The notes beneath the pieces are model-generated. The model did no database searches. It was given only the letters and a program-made list of their open reading frames with translations, and was not told the origin of the DNA. A stretch of DNA of 64,000 bases, from contig NZ_CP101833.1 in NCBI RefSeq assembly GCF_024498355.1, positions 2,709,001 to 2,773,000 of the forward strand. The letters run 5' to 3'. Below, one piece after another: positions 26,725 to 38,009 of this stretch (within the stretch, counting starts at the first letter, position 1; every line of letters begins with the position of its first letter). The stretch comes from Bacillus pumilus (GTDB lineage: Bacteria > Bacillota > Bacilli > Bacillales > Bacillaceae). Made by a program: the position numbers and the translations under genes.

Positions 26725-27714
26725 ATGATTCGATTTGCTGTCATCGGAACGAACTGGATTACAGATCGCTTCTTACAGGCTGGTGAAGGAATTACGGATT
26801 TTACATGCACAGCCGTCTATTCACGTTCCGCTGAAAAAGGACAGGCATTTGCAGAAAAGTACGGAATTGATACGGTCTTTACCAGCTTACAGAAAATGGC
26901 GGAAAGTGATGCGTTTGATGCTGTATATATTGCAAGCCCAAACGCCCTTCACAAAGAGCAAGCCATGTTGATGATGGAGCATCAAAAGCATGTTTTATGC
27001 GAAAAGCCGTTAGCCTCCCATCGAAAAGAAGCTGAACAGATGATTGCCGCAGCGAAAAAACATCAAGTTTGTTTAATGGAAGCAATGAAAACAACATTTC
27101 TACCAAATTTTCTTCAAATCAAACAGCACCTGGATCAACTAGGTCCTATTCGGCAAGTGGTCGCCCATTACTGTAAATATTCCTCAAGATACGACGCCTA
27201 CCGAGACGGTGAGATTCCAAACGCCTTTAAGCCGGAATTATCTAATGGCTCTTTAATGGATATCGGTGTGTATCTCGTCTTTCCAGCCATTTATTTATTT
27301 GGCCTGCCAAATCAAATCACAGCGAGAGGCTATAAGCTTTCTTCTGGGGTGGATGGGAGCGGCTCATTACTTTTACAGTATGACGGGCATCAAGCACTTC
27401 TTTTTCATTCAAAAATCTCAACGTCCCACTTATCTGCTGAAATTCAAGGAGAAGATGCCACAATGGTCATTGATCAATTCCACCGTCCTTCTCGTATCAC
27501 GATCCATGATCGTCATGGACATCAAACCGACATCTCTCTCAAAGATGATCAGCCAGCCATGTATTATGAAATTGATCATTTTATTGAGTGTATTCAGCAA
27601 GGAAAGGGACAGTCTCCGGTCAATGCATTTGCCTTATCTGTTCAAACCATATCCGTCATGGACGAAGCGAGAAGGCAAATGGGCATTACGTATCCTGCCG
27701 ACAGACACACTTAA
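26725..27714 (+). CDS. yulF: YulF-like Gfo/Idh/MocA oxidoreductase
   Basis: 329 aa from the ATG at 26725 (AGGAGGG 6 bases upstream). N-terminal Rossmann fold with FAVIGTNWITDRFL, then the family signature HVLCEKPLA and LMEAMKTTFLPNFLQIK. NAD(P)-dependent sugar/polyol dehydrogenases share this layout. B. subtilis YulF is the closest match known to me. Substrate unknown; the cre site suggests carbon metabolism. Confidence 0.85.
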   Translation: MIRFAVIGTNWITDRFLQAGEGITDFTCTAVYSRSAEKGQAFAEKYGIDTVFTSLQKMAESDAFDAVYIASPNALHKEQAMLMMEHQKHVLCEKPLASHRKEAEQMIAAAKKHQVCLMEAMKTTFLPNFLQIKQHLDQLGPIRQVVAHYCKYSSRYDAYRDGEIPNAFKPELSNGSLMDIGVYLVFPAIYLFGLPNQITARGYKLSSGVDGSGSLLLQYDGHQALLFHSKISTSHLSAEIQGEDATMVIDQFHRPSRITIHDRHGHQTDISLKDDQPAMYYEIDHFIECIQQGKGQSPVNAFALSVQTISVMDEARRQMGITYPADRHT

Positions 27715-27732
27715 TGGGGCATGAGATGATGA

Positions 27733-27775
27733 ACAAAGGGCGACAATGATGTTTATTTTCGCCCTTTGTTTTTCG
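27733..27775 (+). terminator. yulF terminator, related to the repeat element's first hairpin
   Basis: ACAAAGGGCGA pairs with TCGCCCTTTGT and is followed by TTTTTCG. Bases 27733-27790 align with the first ~58 bases of the hairpin-flanked repeat, including the following TTCAGTGTGA (TTCAGCGTGA in the repeat). Stem changes are compensated (T/A to G/C). Confidence 0.85.
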
Positions 27776-27791
27776 TTCAGTGTGAAGACAA

Positions 27792-28316
27792 TTATTTTGC
27801 CGCTAATACATCCGCAAATGCTTTCACATATGGCGGAAGATCCGGTGGACGTCTGCTTGAAACGAGATGTTCATCTGTGACAACTGCTTCATCAAACCAG
27901 TCCGCACCAGCATTCGTCATATCATCTTTAATACCAGGTGTACTTGTCACTTTTTTGCCTTGCAGGATTCCGGCTGAAATCAGCACCCAGCCAGCATGGC
28001 AAATTTGTCCGATTGGTTTGCCTTTCGCATCAAACGTACGGACAATATCTAATACTTCTGGATATCGGCGCAGTTTATCAGGCGCCCATCCGCCTGGAAC
28101 GAGCACAGCATCATAATCGTCAGCTTGAATGGAATAAAAATCTGCATCGGATACGGCAGGCACTCCATACTTGCCGGTGTACTCATGATCTGCTTTTTCT
28201 CCTACGAGATGGACGGTTGCGCCCTCCTCTCTTAAACGTAGAACTGGATACCATAGCTCTAAATCTTCAAAATCATCACTCACAAACGCAATGACCTTCT
28301 TATCTGATAAACGCAT
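27792..28316 (-). CDS. DJ-1/PfpI family protein
   Basis: 174 aa from the ATG at 28316 (AAGGAGAG upstream). Flavodoxin-like fold with VIAFVSDDFEDLELWYPVL, YDAVLVPGGWAPDKL and the nucleophile elbow GQICHAGWVL containing the conserved Cys. Members include the stress proteins YraA and YfkM of B. subtilis, with deglycase or protease-like activity proposed. Which reaction applies here cannot be told from sequence. Confidence 0.85.
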   Translation of the reverse strand: MRLSDKKVIAFVSDDFEDLELWYPVLRLREEGATVHLVGEKADHEYTGKYGVPAVSDADFYSIQADDYDAVLVPGGWAPDKLRRYPEVLDIVRTFDAKGKPIGQICHAGWVLISAGILQGKKVTSTPGIKDDMTNAGADWFDEAVVTDEHLVSSRRPPDLPPYVKAFADVLAAK

Positions 28317-28369
28317 AACATCTCTCCTTTTCTTCCGATTTCCTCTATTGTACGAGATCATCTCTTAAA

Positions 28370-28404
28370 AAGAAAAGCGGTTCCCCTTGAGGAGAACCAC
28401 TTTC
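28370..28404 (-). terminator. Terminator of the first chemoreceptor gene
   Basis: Minus strand GTGGTTCTCC pairs with GGGGAACCGC around TCAA, followed by TTTTCTTTTT. Confidence 0.8.
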
Positions 28405-28405
28405 A

Positions 28406-30394
28406 TTATTCATTGATCTTGAATTTTTTAATTAAATCTCGCAGCTCTTCCGCCATTTGGGAAAGAGTCGTAGAGGAAGAACTAATCTCTTCCATAGAAG
28501 CGAGCTGCTCTTCAGCAGATGCCGCGATATCTTGGATGCTTGCTGAACTCTCTCTCGATACATCTGCAATGTCATTGACTGCTCGAGAAATTTGCTCAGA
28601 TCCTTTTGAAAGCTCGCGTACCGTTGTATTCATTTCATTAATTCTTGTTGCGATTTCCGCTGTTTGCTGGTTAATTTGTGAGAAGCTTTCTTTCGTTTGG
28701 TCTGTAATAGAAAGACCATTTTTCACTTCTTCATTCACCGATTTGAACATATTTTGAGATGTTTCAATTTCAGATACAATTTCTTTCACGAGCTTTTCAA
28801 TCTCTTTTGCTGAATCTGATGATTGAACCGCTAGTTTACGTACTTCTTCTGCGACAACCGAAAAGCCTCTGCCTGACTCGCCTGCACGTGCTGCTTCGAT
28901 GGCTGCATTAAGTGCGAGTAAATTCGTTTGATCTGCAATGCCGTTAATCACACCTAGGATGTTTGTGATATCTTTTGATTTATGCTCTAGTCCGTTGATC
29001 ACACCTTCAGCTTCTTTCACTGAATGGTCGATTGTTTTCATTTGGCCAACTGTTTGCTCCACAAGCTGTCCGCCTGTTTCCGCTACTGTTTTTGATTGAA
29101 CAGATGACGCCGTGATCACATCAGAGGTTTGTGCGACTTCGTTCAGTCCTTCATTCATTTGTTTCAAATGGGCCGCACTTTGTTCAACCATTTCGCTTTG
29201 ATTTTCGTTGCCGTTTGAGAATGTTTCAATAGATGATGTAATATGTTCTGTTGCCTTTGTTGTTTGACCTGCGCTTGCCGTCAGTTCTTCAGATGATGAA
29301 GCCACGTTTTCAACAGATGTTTGTACGGCTTGAATGACATCTCTTAGTGACTCACTCATTTCATTAAAGCTTGTGCCAAGCTGTCCAATTTCATCTTGTG
29401 ACCTGACGTCAATTTTTTCTGTCAAATCTCCCTCACTGATCTTCTTCGAAGATGAGACAAGCATGGAAAGTGGTTTTGTAATCGAACGGATGATAAAGAA
29501 GATAAGAATACCGCCAATGATGAGGGCGCCGGCTAAAATAATGGTGGCCATGTTAAAGACTGGCTGCGCAGCTTCTTCTACTTCACTTACAAACATTGTA
29601 CCGACAATCTTCCAGCCAGTTGCCTTATTTGTGGTGAACTCCATTTGCTTTTCTTTTCCTTCAAACATATAACTCATAGATCCTTTATCTTGTGAATAGA
29701 GTTTTTCTAACCACTCACCAGATAATTTGGACCCAGCTTTTTTCGTTGGATGGGCAACAAAGGTACGATCAGGGCTTCCGATAAAGGCATAGCCTTGTTT
29801 ACCAATGTTAATACTATTTGACTCTTTCACTAGATTCGCAATGTCTAGGTTCATCGCAATGACACCTGATCCGTCCTCTAGTTTTTTAGAGATTGTCACA
29901 ACAAGAGTACCGGTTGATGCGGTTGGGTACGGAGCTGAAACAGACAGCTCACCGTTTTTCGCCCAGCCATCTTTATACCAATCTCGCTCAGTTGCGACAT
30001 AGTCAGCAGGCATTTTTTTATGAGGATATCTTGAAAATACTTTGCCATCACTTGAAGCGACAAAAATGCCTTCTGTGTCATCATTCATACTCATGAACTG
30101 CTCAAAGCGTCCTTGAATATCAGTCGTTCCTTTTTGCTTGAGTTTTTTCTTCGTGATCCATTGACTAAAGAAATCGGCCGCGTCTGTTTTCACTTTCACA
30201 ACCTTCGTAATATTTTTATCTAGCTGCTCTACATTTTCCTTTGCGCTTTGCATGATTTGATCATTTAAGGAGGTGCTCGCAGTATGATATGACGAGTATG
30301 CCAATACAATGATTGGGCATAAGAGAATAAATAAGAAAGAGAATACGAGCTTTTTTGAAATAGATGGCTTTCGGAAATACTGTATGAATTTCAT
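28406..30394 (-). CDS. Methyl-accepting chemotaxis protein (McpA/TlpA group), copy 1
   Basis: 662 aa, the standard length of B. subtilis McpA/B and TlpA/B. Layout: TM1 at ~15-37, extracellular double-Cache domain (~40-270) with the ligand-site-type [10 protein letters not shown]2 ~282-304, HAMP, then the methyl-accepting coiled coil. The hairpin tip reads [20 protein letters not shown]. The C-terminus ends [14 protein letters not shown]. It sends attractant binding to CheA/CheW. Assignment to a single one of the four B. subtilis names was not attempted. Confidence 0.93.
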   Translation of the reverse strand: MKFIQYFRKPSISKKLVFSFLFILLCPIIVLAYSSYHTASTSLNDQIMQSAKENVEQLDKNITKVVKVKTDAADFFSQWITKKKLKQKGTTDIQGRFEQFMSMNDDTEGIFVASSDGKVFSRYPHKKMPADYVATERDWYKDGWAKNGELSVSAPYPTASTGTLVVTISKKLEDGSGVIAMNLDIANLVKESNSINIGKQGYAFIGSPDRTFVAHPTKKAGSKLSGEWLEKLYSQDKGSMSYMFEGKEKQMEFTTNKATGWKIVGTMFVSEVEEAAQPVFNMATIILAGALIIGGILIFFIIRSITKPLSMLVSSSKKISEGDLTEKIDVRSQDEIGQLGTSFNEMSESLRDVIQAVQTSVENVASSSEELTASAGQTTKATEHITSSIETFSNGNENQSEMVEQSAAHLKQMNEGLNEVAQTSDVITASSVQSKTVAETGGQLVEQTVGQMKTIDHSVKEAEGVINGLEHKSKDITNILGVINGIADQTNLLALNAAIEAARAGESGRGFSVVAEEVRKLAVQSSDSAKEIEKLVKEIVSEIETSQNMFKSVNEEVKNGLSITDQTKESFSQINQQTAEIATRINEMNTTVRELSKGSEQISRAVNDIADVSRESSASIQDIAASAEEQLASMEEISSSSTTLSQMAEELRDLIKKFKINE

Positions 30395-30428
30395 AAAAAA
30401 GAAAACTCCTTTTAGTAAGATAGTATAT

Positions 30429-30455
30429 ATATCGGAAGTACTACTAGGTTGTTTA
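30429..30455 (-). promoter_or_regulatory. Sigma-D promoter of chemoreceptor copy 1
   Basis: Minus strand TAAA, 15-base spacer, TCCGATAT, against the sigma-D consensus TAAA-N15-GCCGATAA. Confidence 0.8.
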
Positions 30456-30517
30456 CTTTTTTAACTTATTAAAGTCTAAATAAGTCCAAAATACCCAATT
30501 TATATGCAGTGAAAGGA

Positions 30518-30550
30518 AAAACACCTGACGCCAAAACGTCAGGTGTTTCA
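30518..30550 (-). terminator. Terminator of chemoreceptor copy 2
   Basis: ACACCTGACG pairs with CGTCAGGTGT; T-run on the minus strand. Confidence 0.88.
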
Positions 30551-30559
30551 CTACACCTC

Positions 30560-32536
30560 TTACATTTTAAATTGTTTAATGAGCTCTCTTAATTCTTCTG
30601 CCATCTGTGATAAAGTGGCAGAGGATGAGCTGATTTCTTCCATTGATGCCAGCTGTTCTTCTGCAGAAGCCGCAATATCTTGGAAGCCTGCAGAGCTTTC
30701 TCGTGAAAGCTCTTTGATCTGATTGACCGCATGTGAAATATCGTTCGAGCCATGTGAAAGCTCTTTGGCTGATCCGTTCATTTGTTTCATTTGTTCAGTC
30801 AATTCAGATGTTTTATGGGTGATTTTCTCAAAACTCACTTTTGTTTCATCTGTCATGTTTAATCCAGACTGAACTTCACCCGCTACTTGTTTAAACATTT
30901 TTTGTGATTTTTCAATTTCCTCTACAATCTCGTTCGTCAGGCTTTCAATTTCTTTTGAAGAGCTTCCTGATTGCTCTGCCAGCTTGCGAACTTCTTCTGC
31001 GACAACAGAGAAGCCTCTGCCTGCCTCACCTGCTCGTGCGGCTTCTATCGCTGCATTTAAGGCAAGAAGGTTCGTTTGGTCTGCGATGCCGTTGATGACA
31101 CCTAGAATGTTTGTAATGTCCTTTGATTTCTGCTCTAAGCCTGCAATGACAAGCTCTGCTTCTTTCACTGCCTGCTCAATCGTCTGCATTTGACCTGCTG
31201 TTTTTTGAACGAGTTCTCCACCAGCCTGAGCGGTTTTGCTAGATTCGATCGACGATTCCCTCATATGAGAGGTGGTGTCGACCATGTGCGATAAGCTGCG
31301 ATCCATTTCGTTGAGCTGGACTGAGCTTTTTTCAATCATATCATTTTGATGTTCAGTGCTGTTTGAGAACTGTTCAATAGATGATGTAATATGCTCGGTC
31401 GCTTGGGCTGTCTGTCCCGCACTTGCCGTTAATTCTTCAGATGAGGCCGCCACATTTTCAATTGAATTCTGGACGGCTTGGATGACTTGTTTCAGCTTTG
31501 CAGACATATCATTAAAGCTCTGCGCAAGCTTGCCGATTTCATCGTGAGTACGTACCTCAATATGCTGGGTAAGGTCTCCCTGACTGATTTTCTCAGCCGA
31601 TTCAGAGAGCTCTATCAGTGGTTTTCGAATGGATTTAATAATAAAATAAATCGCCATTCCGCCTACGACAATTGCAGCTGCAAGTATGATCATTGTTAAG
31701 TCGAGCACTGGCTGTGCGGCTTCCTTTACTTCGTTGACATACATCGTCCCGGCAATCTTCCAGCCTGTCGCTTCATTTGTATCAAAAAACATTTGCTTCG
31801 GCTGTCCGTTGTATTCATATTCAAAACTGCCTTCTTTTTTGTCATACATTTTTGCGGTGAAATCACCTGTCAATTTTGTCCCGGCCTTGTCCGTTTTATG
31901 GGCAACATAACGCTTATCTGACGTGGCGACAAAGGCATAGCCTTCTTGGCCAATTTTGATGCTGTTTGTATCTTTTACGACAGTGTTCAATCGCATATTG
32001 ACCCCAATCACACCAGAACCATCTGCTAATTGTTCTGATATTGTAATGAGCAGGTCATCAGATGACTTATCTATAAAAGGATCTGAAATGATGGGTTTCT
32101 CATCTCCCATCGATTGTTGAAACCATGGCTCATTTTTGATGCTCTTTGCACTGCCTTTATGGATCTTGGAATATTCTGTTAGTTTACCATTTTGATCTGC
32201 AACAAATACTTCCACCACATCTTCATCAGTTTCCGATAGTTGCTCTAATTTCACCTTGAGTAAATCTTTGTTTTTAGAGGCCAATTCATTCTTTTTCACC
32301 GATTTGGATAAGTATGACACAATGTCAATTTTAGGCTGTACATCTTTATTAATGAGTTCGTTTAATTGCTTAACACTATTTGCAGCACTAGACATAATCT
32401 CATCATTGAGAGACTTGGATGCCACCTCATAAGAAAATGCTGCCAATACGAGAATTGGCACTAGGAGAATCGCTAAGAATGCAGTAATTAATTTCTTCGA
32501 CATCGTCAAGTGCTTAAAAAAGTTGATTTTTTTCAT
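30560..32536 (-). CDS. Methyl-accepting chemotaxis protein, copy 2
   Basis: 658 aa with the same TM-dCache-TM-HAMP-signalling layout. The signalling tip is nearly identical to the other three copies. The sensor is the most different: the RDWY-type motif of the other copies is replaced by [10 protein letters not shown], so ligand recognition probably differs. A terminator of its own and a 174-base leader show separate transcription. The adaptation region has several Glu/Gln pairs. Confidence 0.92.
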   Translation of the reverse strand: MKKINFFKHLTMSKKLITAFLAILLVPILVLAAFSYEVASKSLNDEIMSSAANSVKQLNELINKDVQPKIDIVSYLSKSVKKNELASKNKDLLKVKLEQLSETDEDVVEVFVADQNGKLTEYSKIHKGSAKSIKNEPWFQQSMGDEKPIISDPFIDKSSDDLLITISEQLADGSGVIGVNMRLNTVVKDTNSIKIGQEGYAFVATSDKRYVAHKTDKAGTKLTGDFTAKMYDKKEGSFEYEYNGQPKQMFFDTNEATGWKIAGTMYVNEVKEAAQPVLDLTMIILAAAIVVGGMAIYFIIKSIRKPLIELSESAEKISQGDLTQHIEVRTHDEIGKLAQSFNDMSAKLKQVIQAVQNSIENVAASSEELTASAGQTAQATEHITSSIEQFSNSTEHQNDMIEKSSVQLNEMDRSLSHMVDTTSHMRESSIESSKTAQAGGELVQKTAGQMQTIEQAVKEAELVIAGLEQKSKDITNILGVINGIADQTNLLALNAAIEAARAGEAGRGFSVVAEEVRKLAEQSGSSSKEIESLTNEIVEEIEKSQKMFKQVAGEVQSGLNMTDETKVSFEKITHKTSELTEQMKQMNGSAKELSHGSNDISHAVNQIKELSRESSAGFQDIAASAEEQLASMEEISSSSATLSQMAEELRELIKQFKM

Positions 32537-32675
32537 TACCCTACTCCTTTTGATTTATGATTTGTGATCTTCCTCCTCCATTCTTAGGTAATATGAATCA
32601 ATTTTCAAGGTCTAATGTTCCGGAAAACATCAAAATAAGTATAATCGCCTATTTCTTTTGGTTTATTCAATTTAA

Positions 32676-32704
32676 AAAAGCCTCCTAGCTGGAGGCTCTT
32701 TTCA
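32676..32704 (-). terminator. Terminator of chemoreceptor copy 3
   Basis: AGCCTCC pairs with GGAGGCT across CTAGCT-type loop; T-run on the minus strand. Confidence 0.85.
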
Positions 32705-32710
32705 TCATGT

Positions 32711-34702
32711 CTATTCGACTTTAAATTTGCTAATCAAATCACGCAATTCTTCTGCCATAGAAGAGAGTGTGGCAGAGGACGAGCTGATTTCTTCCATTGA
32801 TGCCAGTTGCTCTTCTGCTGAGGCGGCAATGTCTTGAATATTTGCGGAGCTTTCTCGTGATACGTCTGCGATCTCACGGACAGCCTCTGAAACATGTGCA
32901 GAGCCCTTTGAAAGCTGGACCACTGTTTGATTCATCGTTTGAAGCTGATCTGAAATTTCTTTTGTCATTTCGAAAATATTGTGGAAGCTTCCTCTCGTTT
33001 GTTCAGTGAAGCTTAAGCCTGATTGAACTTCTCGATTCACCGCAGTGAATACTTCCTGTGATACATCGATGTCTTGAACAATTTCTTTGATCAAATTCTC
33101 TATTTCTTTCGCTGAATTGGCAGATTGAACAGCAAGTTTCCTTACTTCTTCTGCTACAACTGAGAAGCCTCGACCGGATTCCCCAGCTCTTGCTGCCTCA
33201 ATCGCTGCATTTAGTGCAAGTAAATTCGTTTGATCGGCGATTCCATTGATGACACCGAGAATTTGTGTAATGTCTTTTGATTTACTTTCCAGTGCACTAA
33301 TGACATTCTCTGCTTTTTTCACTGACTGATCAATGACATTCATTTGAGAAGCAGTTTTTTCAACAAGCTGTCCGCCTTCCCCTGCGATATCTGTTGATTT
33401 GATCGATGAAGCGGTAATCGATTCAGCAGATTCATTCATGTGCTGAAGGCCTCGGTTCATTTCCTCTAACTCGTCTGAGCTCAATTCCACTTTATCATTT
33501 TGGCTTTCATTTCCGCTGGAGAATTGTTCAATGGCTAATGTGATATGCTCTGTTGCTTTACTTGTTTGTCCTGCGCTGGCGGTCAGTTCTTCTGATGAAG
33601 AAGCGACATTTTCGACTGAGGTTTGAACAGCACCAATGAGTGATCTTAATGAGTCAATCATCGTATTAAAGCCTTTACCAACTTGTCCAATTTCGTCATC
33701 TGATTGGATCTTAAGCTTATCACGCAAATCACCATTGCTGACTTTTTTCGAGAAGCGGGCAAGGTTGGATAATCTCTTTGATATAGAGCGGACGATAAAG
33801 AAGATGAGGGTTCCTGCTACGATAAGTGTCACACTGAACACGATAATGGCTGTATGGAAAACTGGCTTTGCCGCATCTTCTACCTCTGATACGAGCATCG
33901 TTCCACCGATTTTCCAGCCGGTTAATTCATTAGTCACATACGCAACCTTTTTATCTGTTCCTTTGAGCGAGTAGCTGCCGCTTCCTTCTTTGTTTTTAAA
34001 AATAATATTCGCTAGATTTTCGTTGACTTGACTTCCTGGCTTTTGGGTTGGATCTGCTAGAACGGTTTTATCCTTTTCCATGATGAAGGCATAGCCTTTT
34101 TGTCCAATTTTGATTTCTTTTAATTTTTGAAGCAGGCTGTCAATTTCCATATCAAGCCCGATGACACCTGAACCATCTTTCATTTTTTGAGCAATGGTGA
34201 TGACCATTTTACCTGTGGATGCTGCTAAGTATGGTTTTGTGATGACTTGTTTGCCGCTTTCTGCATTGAGCGCCTCTTGATACCATGGCCGCTCTCTTGG
34301 ATCGTAGCCATCAGGCATCTTTTGAACTGGGTATTGCATGAACAATCCCTTTTCAGAGCCTGCATAGATAGCAGAAACATCTTTTTCATTAATTTTTCCA
34401 TATTGCTGCAATTCTTTAATGGTCGCATTTCTATTTTTTTCTTGAAGATTAGAAGCTTTGAGAGAGTCTGTAAACAGTGTCACAGCATCTGCTTTGTTTC
34501 CAATATTCTCATTGATTAAAGTATCAAATGCATTGACCTGACTCATAGCACTGCCCATAATCTGTTTGTCTAGCTCTGTCTTTGATGTGAAAAACGCACT
34601 AATTGTCAGTGCGACGGTTGGTAGGATAAGGACTACCAAAAAGGCAATGATTAATTTTTTTGAAATGGATGGTTTTTTGAACCATTGGATCATTTTTCCC
34701 AT
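32711..34702 (-). CDS. Methyl-accepting chemotaxis protein, copy 3
   Basis: 663 aa. The dCache sensor keeps [15 protein letters not shown], the amino-acid-type ligand motif. HAMP follows TM2 near residue 300. The signalling tip matches the other copies. The end is [13 protein letters not shown]. Binding site GGGGGAAAG precedes the ATG. Confidence 0.93.
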   Translation of the reverse strand: MGKMIQWFKKPSISKKLIIAFLVVLILPTVALTISAFFTSKTELDKQIMGSAMSQVNAFDTLINENIGNKADAVTLFTDSLKASNLQEKNRNATIKELQQYGKINEKDVSAIYAGSEKGLFMQYPVQKMPDGYDPRERPWYQEALNAESGKQVITKPYLAASTGKMVITIAQKMKDGSGVIGLDMEIDSLLQKLKEIKIGQKGYAFIMEKDKTVLADPTQKPGSQVNENLANIIFKNKEGSGSYSLKGTDKKVAYVTNELTGWKIGGTMLVSEVEDAAKPVFHTAIIVFSVTLIVAGTLIFFIVRSISKRLSNLARFSKKVSNGDLRDKLKIQSDDEIGQVGKGFNTMIDSLRSLIGAVQTSVENVASSSEELTASAGQTSKATEHITLAIEQFSSGNESQNDKVELSSDELEEMNRGLQHMNESAESITASSIKSTDIAGEGGQLVEKTASQMNVIDQSVKKAENVISALESKSKDITQILGVINGIADQTNLLALNAAIEAARAGESGRGFSVVAEEVRKLAVQSANSAKEIENLIKEIVQDIDVSQEVFTAVNREVQSGLSFTEQTRGSFHNIFEMTKEISDQLQTMNQTVVQLSKGSAHVSEAVREIADVSRESSANIQDIAASAEEQLASMEEISSSSATLSSMAEELRDLISKFKVE

Positions 34703-34734
34703 TTTATCTTTCCCCCTTTACTTCTCTAAAGTTA

Positions 34735-34759
34735 TTATCGGATAAAAGGTATATTTTTA
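34735..34759 (-). promoter_or_regulatory. Candidate sigma-D promoter of chemoreceptor copy 3
   Basis: Minus strand TAAA, then 14 bases, CCGATAA. The spacer is one to two bases shorter than usual. Confidence 0.6.
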
Positions 34760-34789
34760 GAGACTGGAAATGACGTTTAAAAATAAAAA

Positions 34790-34820
34790 AAATACCCAGA
34801 CAATTCTGGATATTTTTTTA
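34790..34820 (-). terminator. Terminator of chemoreceptor copy 4
   Basis: ATATCCAG pairs with CTGGGTAT, T-run on the minus strand (one G-T pair). Confidence 0.8.
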
Positions 34821-34827
34821 TCGTTTT

Positions 34828-36819
34828 TTAATTGATTTTAAATTGACTTGTTAACTCTTTTAGTTCCTCTGCCATATTTGCAAGTGTCACAGAAGAGGAC
34901 GTAATTTCTTCCATAGATGCCAGCTGCTGTTCAGCAGAAGCAGCAATGTCTTGAATGTTCGCTCCGCTTTCCCTTGAGACTTGACGAATCTCCTGCATGG
35001 CTTGTGACACAAGCTTTGAACCGCTCGATAGGTCAATCGCCGTATCGTTTAATTGGGTCAGTTTTTTCGACATTCCTTCTGCCGCCTCATAAATGTTCTG
35101 GAAGCTTTCTTTTGCCTCTTCTGTCATGCCGAGTCCTGCATTTACTTCTCGATTGACCGTTTTGAACATATCTTGAGATTTAGCAATTTCTAACACAATT
35201 TCTTGGATCAGCTTTTCAATTTCTTTCGCTGAATCTGCGGATTGGACAGCTAGTTTTCTCACTTCCTCTGCAACGACGGAGAAGCCGCGCCCCGATTCAC
35301 CTGCTCTTGCTGCTTCGATTGCTGCATTAAGCGCAAGTAAATTCGTTTGATCCGCAATGCCGTTAATCACATTTAAAATACTCGTAATATCTTTAGATTT
35401 GTATTCTAATTCTTTCATGACTTGTTCTGCTTCTTGTACAGATGTATCGATATGTTTCATTTGGTTGGCTGTGCTTTCAACAATGCGGCCGCCTTGACCA
35501 GCAGCCTCTGTCGATTGAAGTGAGACAGCAGCCACTTCTGATGAGGTATGTGACATGCCTTGTAATCCTTCATTCATCGCCACAAGCTGATTCGTACTAG
35601 ATTCGAATTTCTCGTTTTGCGCTTCATTTCCATTTGAAAATTGTTCAATCGACATCGTGATATGCTCTGTTGCTTGACTCGTTTGGCTGGCACTTGCGGT
35701 CAGCTCCTCTGAAGCAGAAGCCACATTGTCGACAGAATGTTGTACAGCTCGGATGACTTCGCGAAGGGATTCACTCATCTTGCTAAAGCTTCTTGTCAGA
35801 TCCCCTATTTCATCCTTCGATTTGGTTTCAAGAGTTTCGGTTAAATCGCCTTCACTCACTTTGTTTGAGAAATCAACCAGCTTTCTAAGCCCAATTGTGA
35901 TGGAGCGAACGATGAAGAAGATTGCGATGCCGCCAAGGATAAATGAAGAAATTAAAAGAATAATGGCAGAATTCCAAACTGGCAGTGCTGCTTCTTCTGT
36001 TTCTGATACAAACATCGTTCCAGCAATTTTCCAACCTGTTAAATCATTCGTGACAAAAACGAGACGCTTTTGCTCTCCTTTATTCTCATAAGTTGCATTT
36101 CCTTCTTTGCCGCTGTAAAGGATAGATGAAATATTTCCTGTGACCTTAGAGCCTGATTTTTCTTCTGGATGAGCCACAATTTGTTTGTTTTTATTTGCAA
36201 TAATTGGATAACCTTCTCGTCCAATTTTAATTTCCTTTATTTTATCAACAATGTCCTGAACATCGATATCGATCCCGATGGCTCCCGACCCGTCCTTCAG
36301 GCGCTGAGCGATCGTGACAACCATGCCATTTGTTGTAGCAGAGATGTATGGATTGGTGACAACAGGTTCACCTTTTTCATCCTGCATTGCTTGTTGATAC
36401 CAATCGCGTGTTGTTGGATCATAGCCTTTTGGCATATCTACTTTAGGAAACTGAACGAAATCACGCTTTTTACTTGCTGCATAAAAACCAACTACGTCTT
36501 CTTCATTGATTTTGCTGTATATCTCAAAATGCTCATAAAGTTCATGCTGGTTTTTCTTTTTAAAGTCGTTTGCAGTGGACGTTTCGGTAAAGAGTTTCAC
36601 CGCGTTTTCTTTGTTCAAAAGCTTTTGCTCGATCAAGTCATTCAGCTCATTGACTCTTGCATTCGCTCCGTACATGATTTCATGATCTAATTCTTGTTTG
36701 GCAATCTGATATGAAATCGCACTTAGTGTAATGATTGGTAAGACGAGAACAAGTGTGAATGAAATAATCAGTCTCTTTGAAATCGATGGTTTTTTCAACC
36801 ATTTTATTGCACTTTTCAT
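34828..36819 (-). CDS. Methyl-accepting chemotaxis protein, copy 4
   Basis: 663 aa. dCache with [17 protein letters not shown]2 near 283-303, HAMP and signalling domain as in copies 1-3. First gene of the array, divergent from tgl. The C-terminus ([13 protein letters not shown]) differs slightly from the others. Confidence 0.93.
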   Translation of the reverse strand: MKSAIKWLKKPSISKRLIISFTLVLVLPIITLSAISYQIAKQELDHEIMYGANARVNELNDLIEQKLLNKENAVKLFTETSTANDFKKKNQHELYEHFEIYSKINEEDVVGFYAASKKRDFVQFPKVDMPKGYDPTTRDWYQQAMQDEKGEPVVTNPYISATTNGMVVTIAQRLKDGSGAIGIDIDVQDIVDKIKEIKIGREGYPIIANKNKQIVAHPEEKSGSKVTGNISSILYSGKEGNATYENKGEQKRLVFVTNDLTGWKIAGTMFVSETEEAALPVWNSAIILLISSFILGGIAIFFIVRSITIGLRKLVDFSNKVSEGDLTETLETKSKDEIGDLTRSFSKMSESLREVIRAVQHSVDNVASASEELTASASQTSQATEHITMSIEQFSNGNEAQNEKFESSTNQLVAMNEGLQGMSHTSSEVAAVSLQSTEAAGQGGRIVESTANQMKHIDTSVQEAEQVMKELEYKSKDITSILNVINGIADQTNLLALNAAIEAARAGESGRGFSVVAEEVRKLAVQSADSAKEIEKLIQEIVLEIAKSQDMFKTVNREVNAGLGMTEEAKESFQNIYEAAEGMSKKLTQLNDTAIDLSSGSKLVSQAMQEIRQVSRESGANIQDIAASAEQQLASMEEITSSSVTLANMAEELKELTSQFKIN

Positions 36820-36865
36820 GGTTTTCCTCCTTTTAAACGTTATGTTTTATATCGGACAACTTCAT

Positions 36866-36892
36866 ATTATTTTCATGTTTTTCAAATAAAAA
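36866..36892 (-). promoter_or_regulatory. Candidate sigma-D promoter of chemoreceptor copy 4
   Basis: Minus strand TGAA, 15 bases, TCCGATAT; one mismatch in the -35 region. Coordinates approximate by a few bases. Confidence 0.6.
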
Positions 36893-36975
36893 GGATGCCT
36901 TTTTGTTTATTTTCACTAATTGATTCCTTGCCCAAGCATCGCGCATACGCTAATACAAAAGGGGGCGATTTTCAT

Positions 36976-37716
36976 ATGATTATCCTTTCAGGACAGCCAG
37001 TGACAAATGATCAGCTGGCATCGTTTCAGCTAGAGGGACAAAAGCGAATCATTTTGATGCAGTTACAAGCTTCAAATGATACGTTCCGCTATAGGCAAGC
37101 ATCAGATTTGTTATTTGAGGTGACCTTAAGATCGAACATTATGAATGCCGCAAGAGATTTGCATAAAAGTGGTGCCTCATTTGCCGTCTTTCAAAGGTCT
37201 CGTGCAAATGACGCATTTTGGCGTGTATCAGAGGCAGGAGCACTAGAACTGCGCTATCAAGTTGAACCATCTAGAGGGATCAAAGACATTTTTGAAAATG
37301 GCTCAAAATATGCGTTTGAATGTGCAACGGCGATAGTCATTGTATTTTATATGGGGGTCCTGCAAACGGTAGGAGACGAGAAGTTCAATCGAAGGCTTCG
37401 AAGTTTAACACTGTATGACTGGCATTATGATACATTGTCGATTTATACAGAACGTGGAAATGACTTTATTTACGGAGATTGTTTATATTTCGAGAATCCG
37501 GAGTTTAGCTATCAGCAGTCACAATGGCGCGGGGAAAATGTCATTTACTTAGGAGAAGATCAATATTACGGACATGGGCTTGGCATTTTAACAGCAGCAG
37601 AAATGATCGACAAATTAAACAACAGAAGGCGGCCAGGTGCTGTTCAATCCGCTTATTTATTGCCGCAGACCACCCGGATGGATGTCATCTATCTCAGGCA
37701 AATGTTCGGCAGCTAA
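36976..37716 (+). CDS. tgl: Spore coat protein-glutamine gamma-glutamyltransferase Tgl
   Basis: 246 aa from the ATG at 36976 (GGGGGCGA upstream), matching B. subtilis Tgl (245). It cross-links spore coat proteins through Gln-Lys bonds. The catalytic cysteine is in KYAFECATAIVIVFY near residue 116. The DWHYDTLSIYTERG and YFENPEFSYQQSQWRGENV segments are typical. An upstream in-frame ATG at 36895 has no support. Confidence 0.93.
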   Translation: MIILSGQPVTNDQLASFQLEGQKRIILMQLQASNDTFRYRQASDLLFEVTLRSNIMNAARDLHKSGASFAVFQRSRANDAFWRVSEAGALELRYQVEPSRGIKDIFENGSKYAFECATAIVIVFYMGVLQTVGDEKFNRRLRSLTLYDWHYDTLSIYTERGNDFIYGDCLYFENPEFSYQQSQWRGENVIYLGEDQYYGHGLGILTAAEMIDKLNNRRRPGAVQSAYLLPQTTRMDVIYLRQMFGS

Positions 37717-37758
37717 AAAAGGCCTCTTGTCTATTGGTTATGACAAGGGGCCTTTGTA
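37717..37758. terminator. Terminator after tgl
   Basis: AAAGGCC-TCTTGTC pairs with GACAAGG-GGCCTTT around ATTGGTTA. The T-run is weak on the + strand and an A-run lies before it, so it may also serve the minus-strand ORF. Confidence 0.65.
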
Positions 37759-37986
37759 TGCCTTGCGTTTGCGATAATCTTGGAGCGTGCCAAGCATCGT
37801 GTTCGCAAGGATCTCCATTTCTTCTAGATCGTTTCTTGTGACCGGAGGGTCGTGGCGGCTCCATTTCACGTAACGAGCAAAATAGTAATGACGAATGGGG
37901 GTAAGGACGGCAGGAGAGTGCGGAAAATCATCAAATACAAATTCGATTTGTCCTTTTTTCCGGTACGAATGTTTTAAGATGTCTAT
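37738..37986 (-). CDS. Small ORF without a standard start codon
   Basis: The minus strand frame ending at 37738 encodes about 82 residues that look like a real protein: GQIEFVFDDFPHSPAVLTPI, HYYFARYVKWSRHDPP, RNDLEEMEILANTMLGTLQD. No ATG, GTG or TTG is found in frame before the conserved-looking part; an ATA at 37986 follows GGGGGGTG by about 9 bases. It lies 23 bases after the nitronate monooxygenase gene. Either it uses a rare start or has lost it. Family not recognised. Confidence 0.5.
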   Translation of the reverse strand: MDILKHSYRKKGQIEFVFDDFPHSPAVLTPIRHYYFARYVKWSRHDPPVTRNDLEEMEILANTMLGTLQDYRKRKAYKGPLS

Positions 37987-38009
37987 CCTGTCACACCCCC
38001 CTCATGAAT

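Noticed and set aside
28406..36819. Recent gene duplication or assembly artefact of the four chemoreceptors
   Set aside because: Sensor domains and intergenic regions are clearly different; only the conserved signalling tips are alike, as in B. subtilis.
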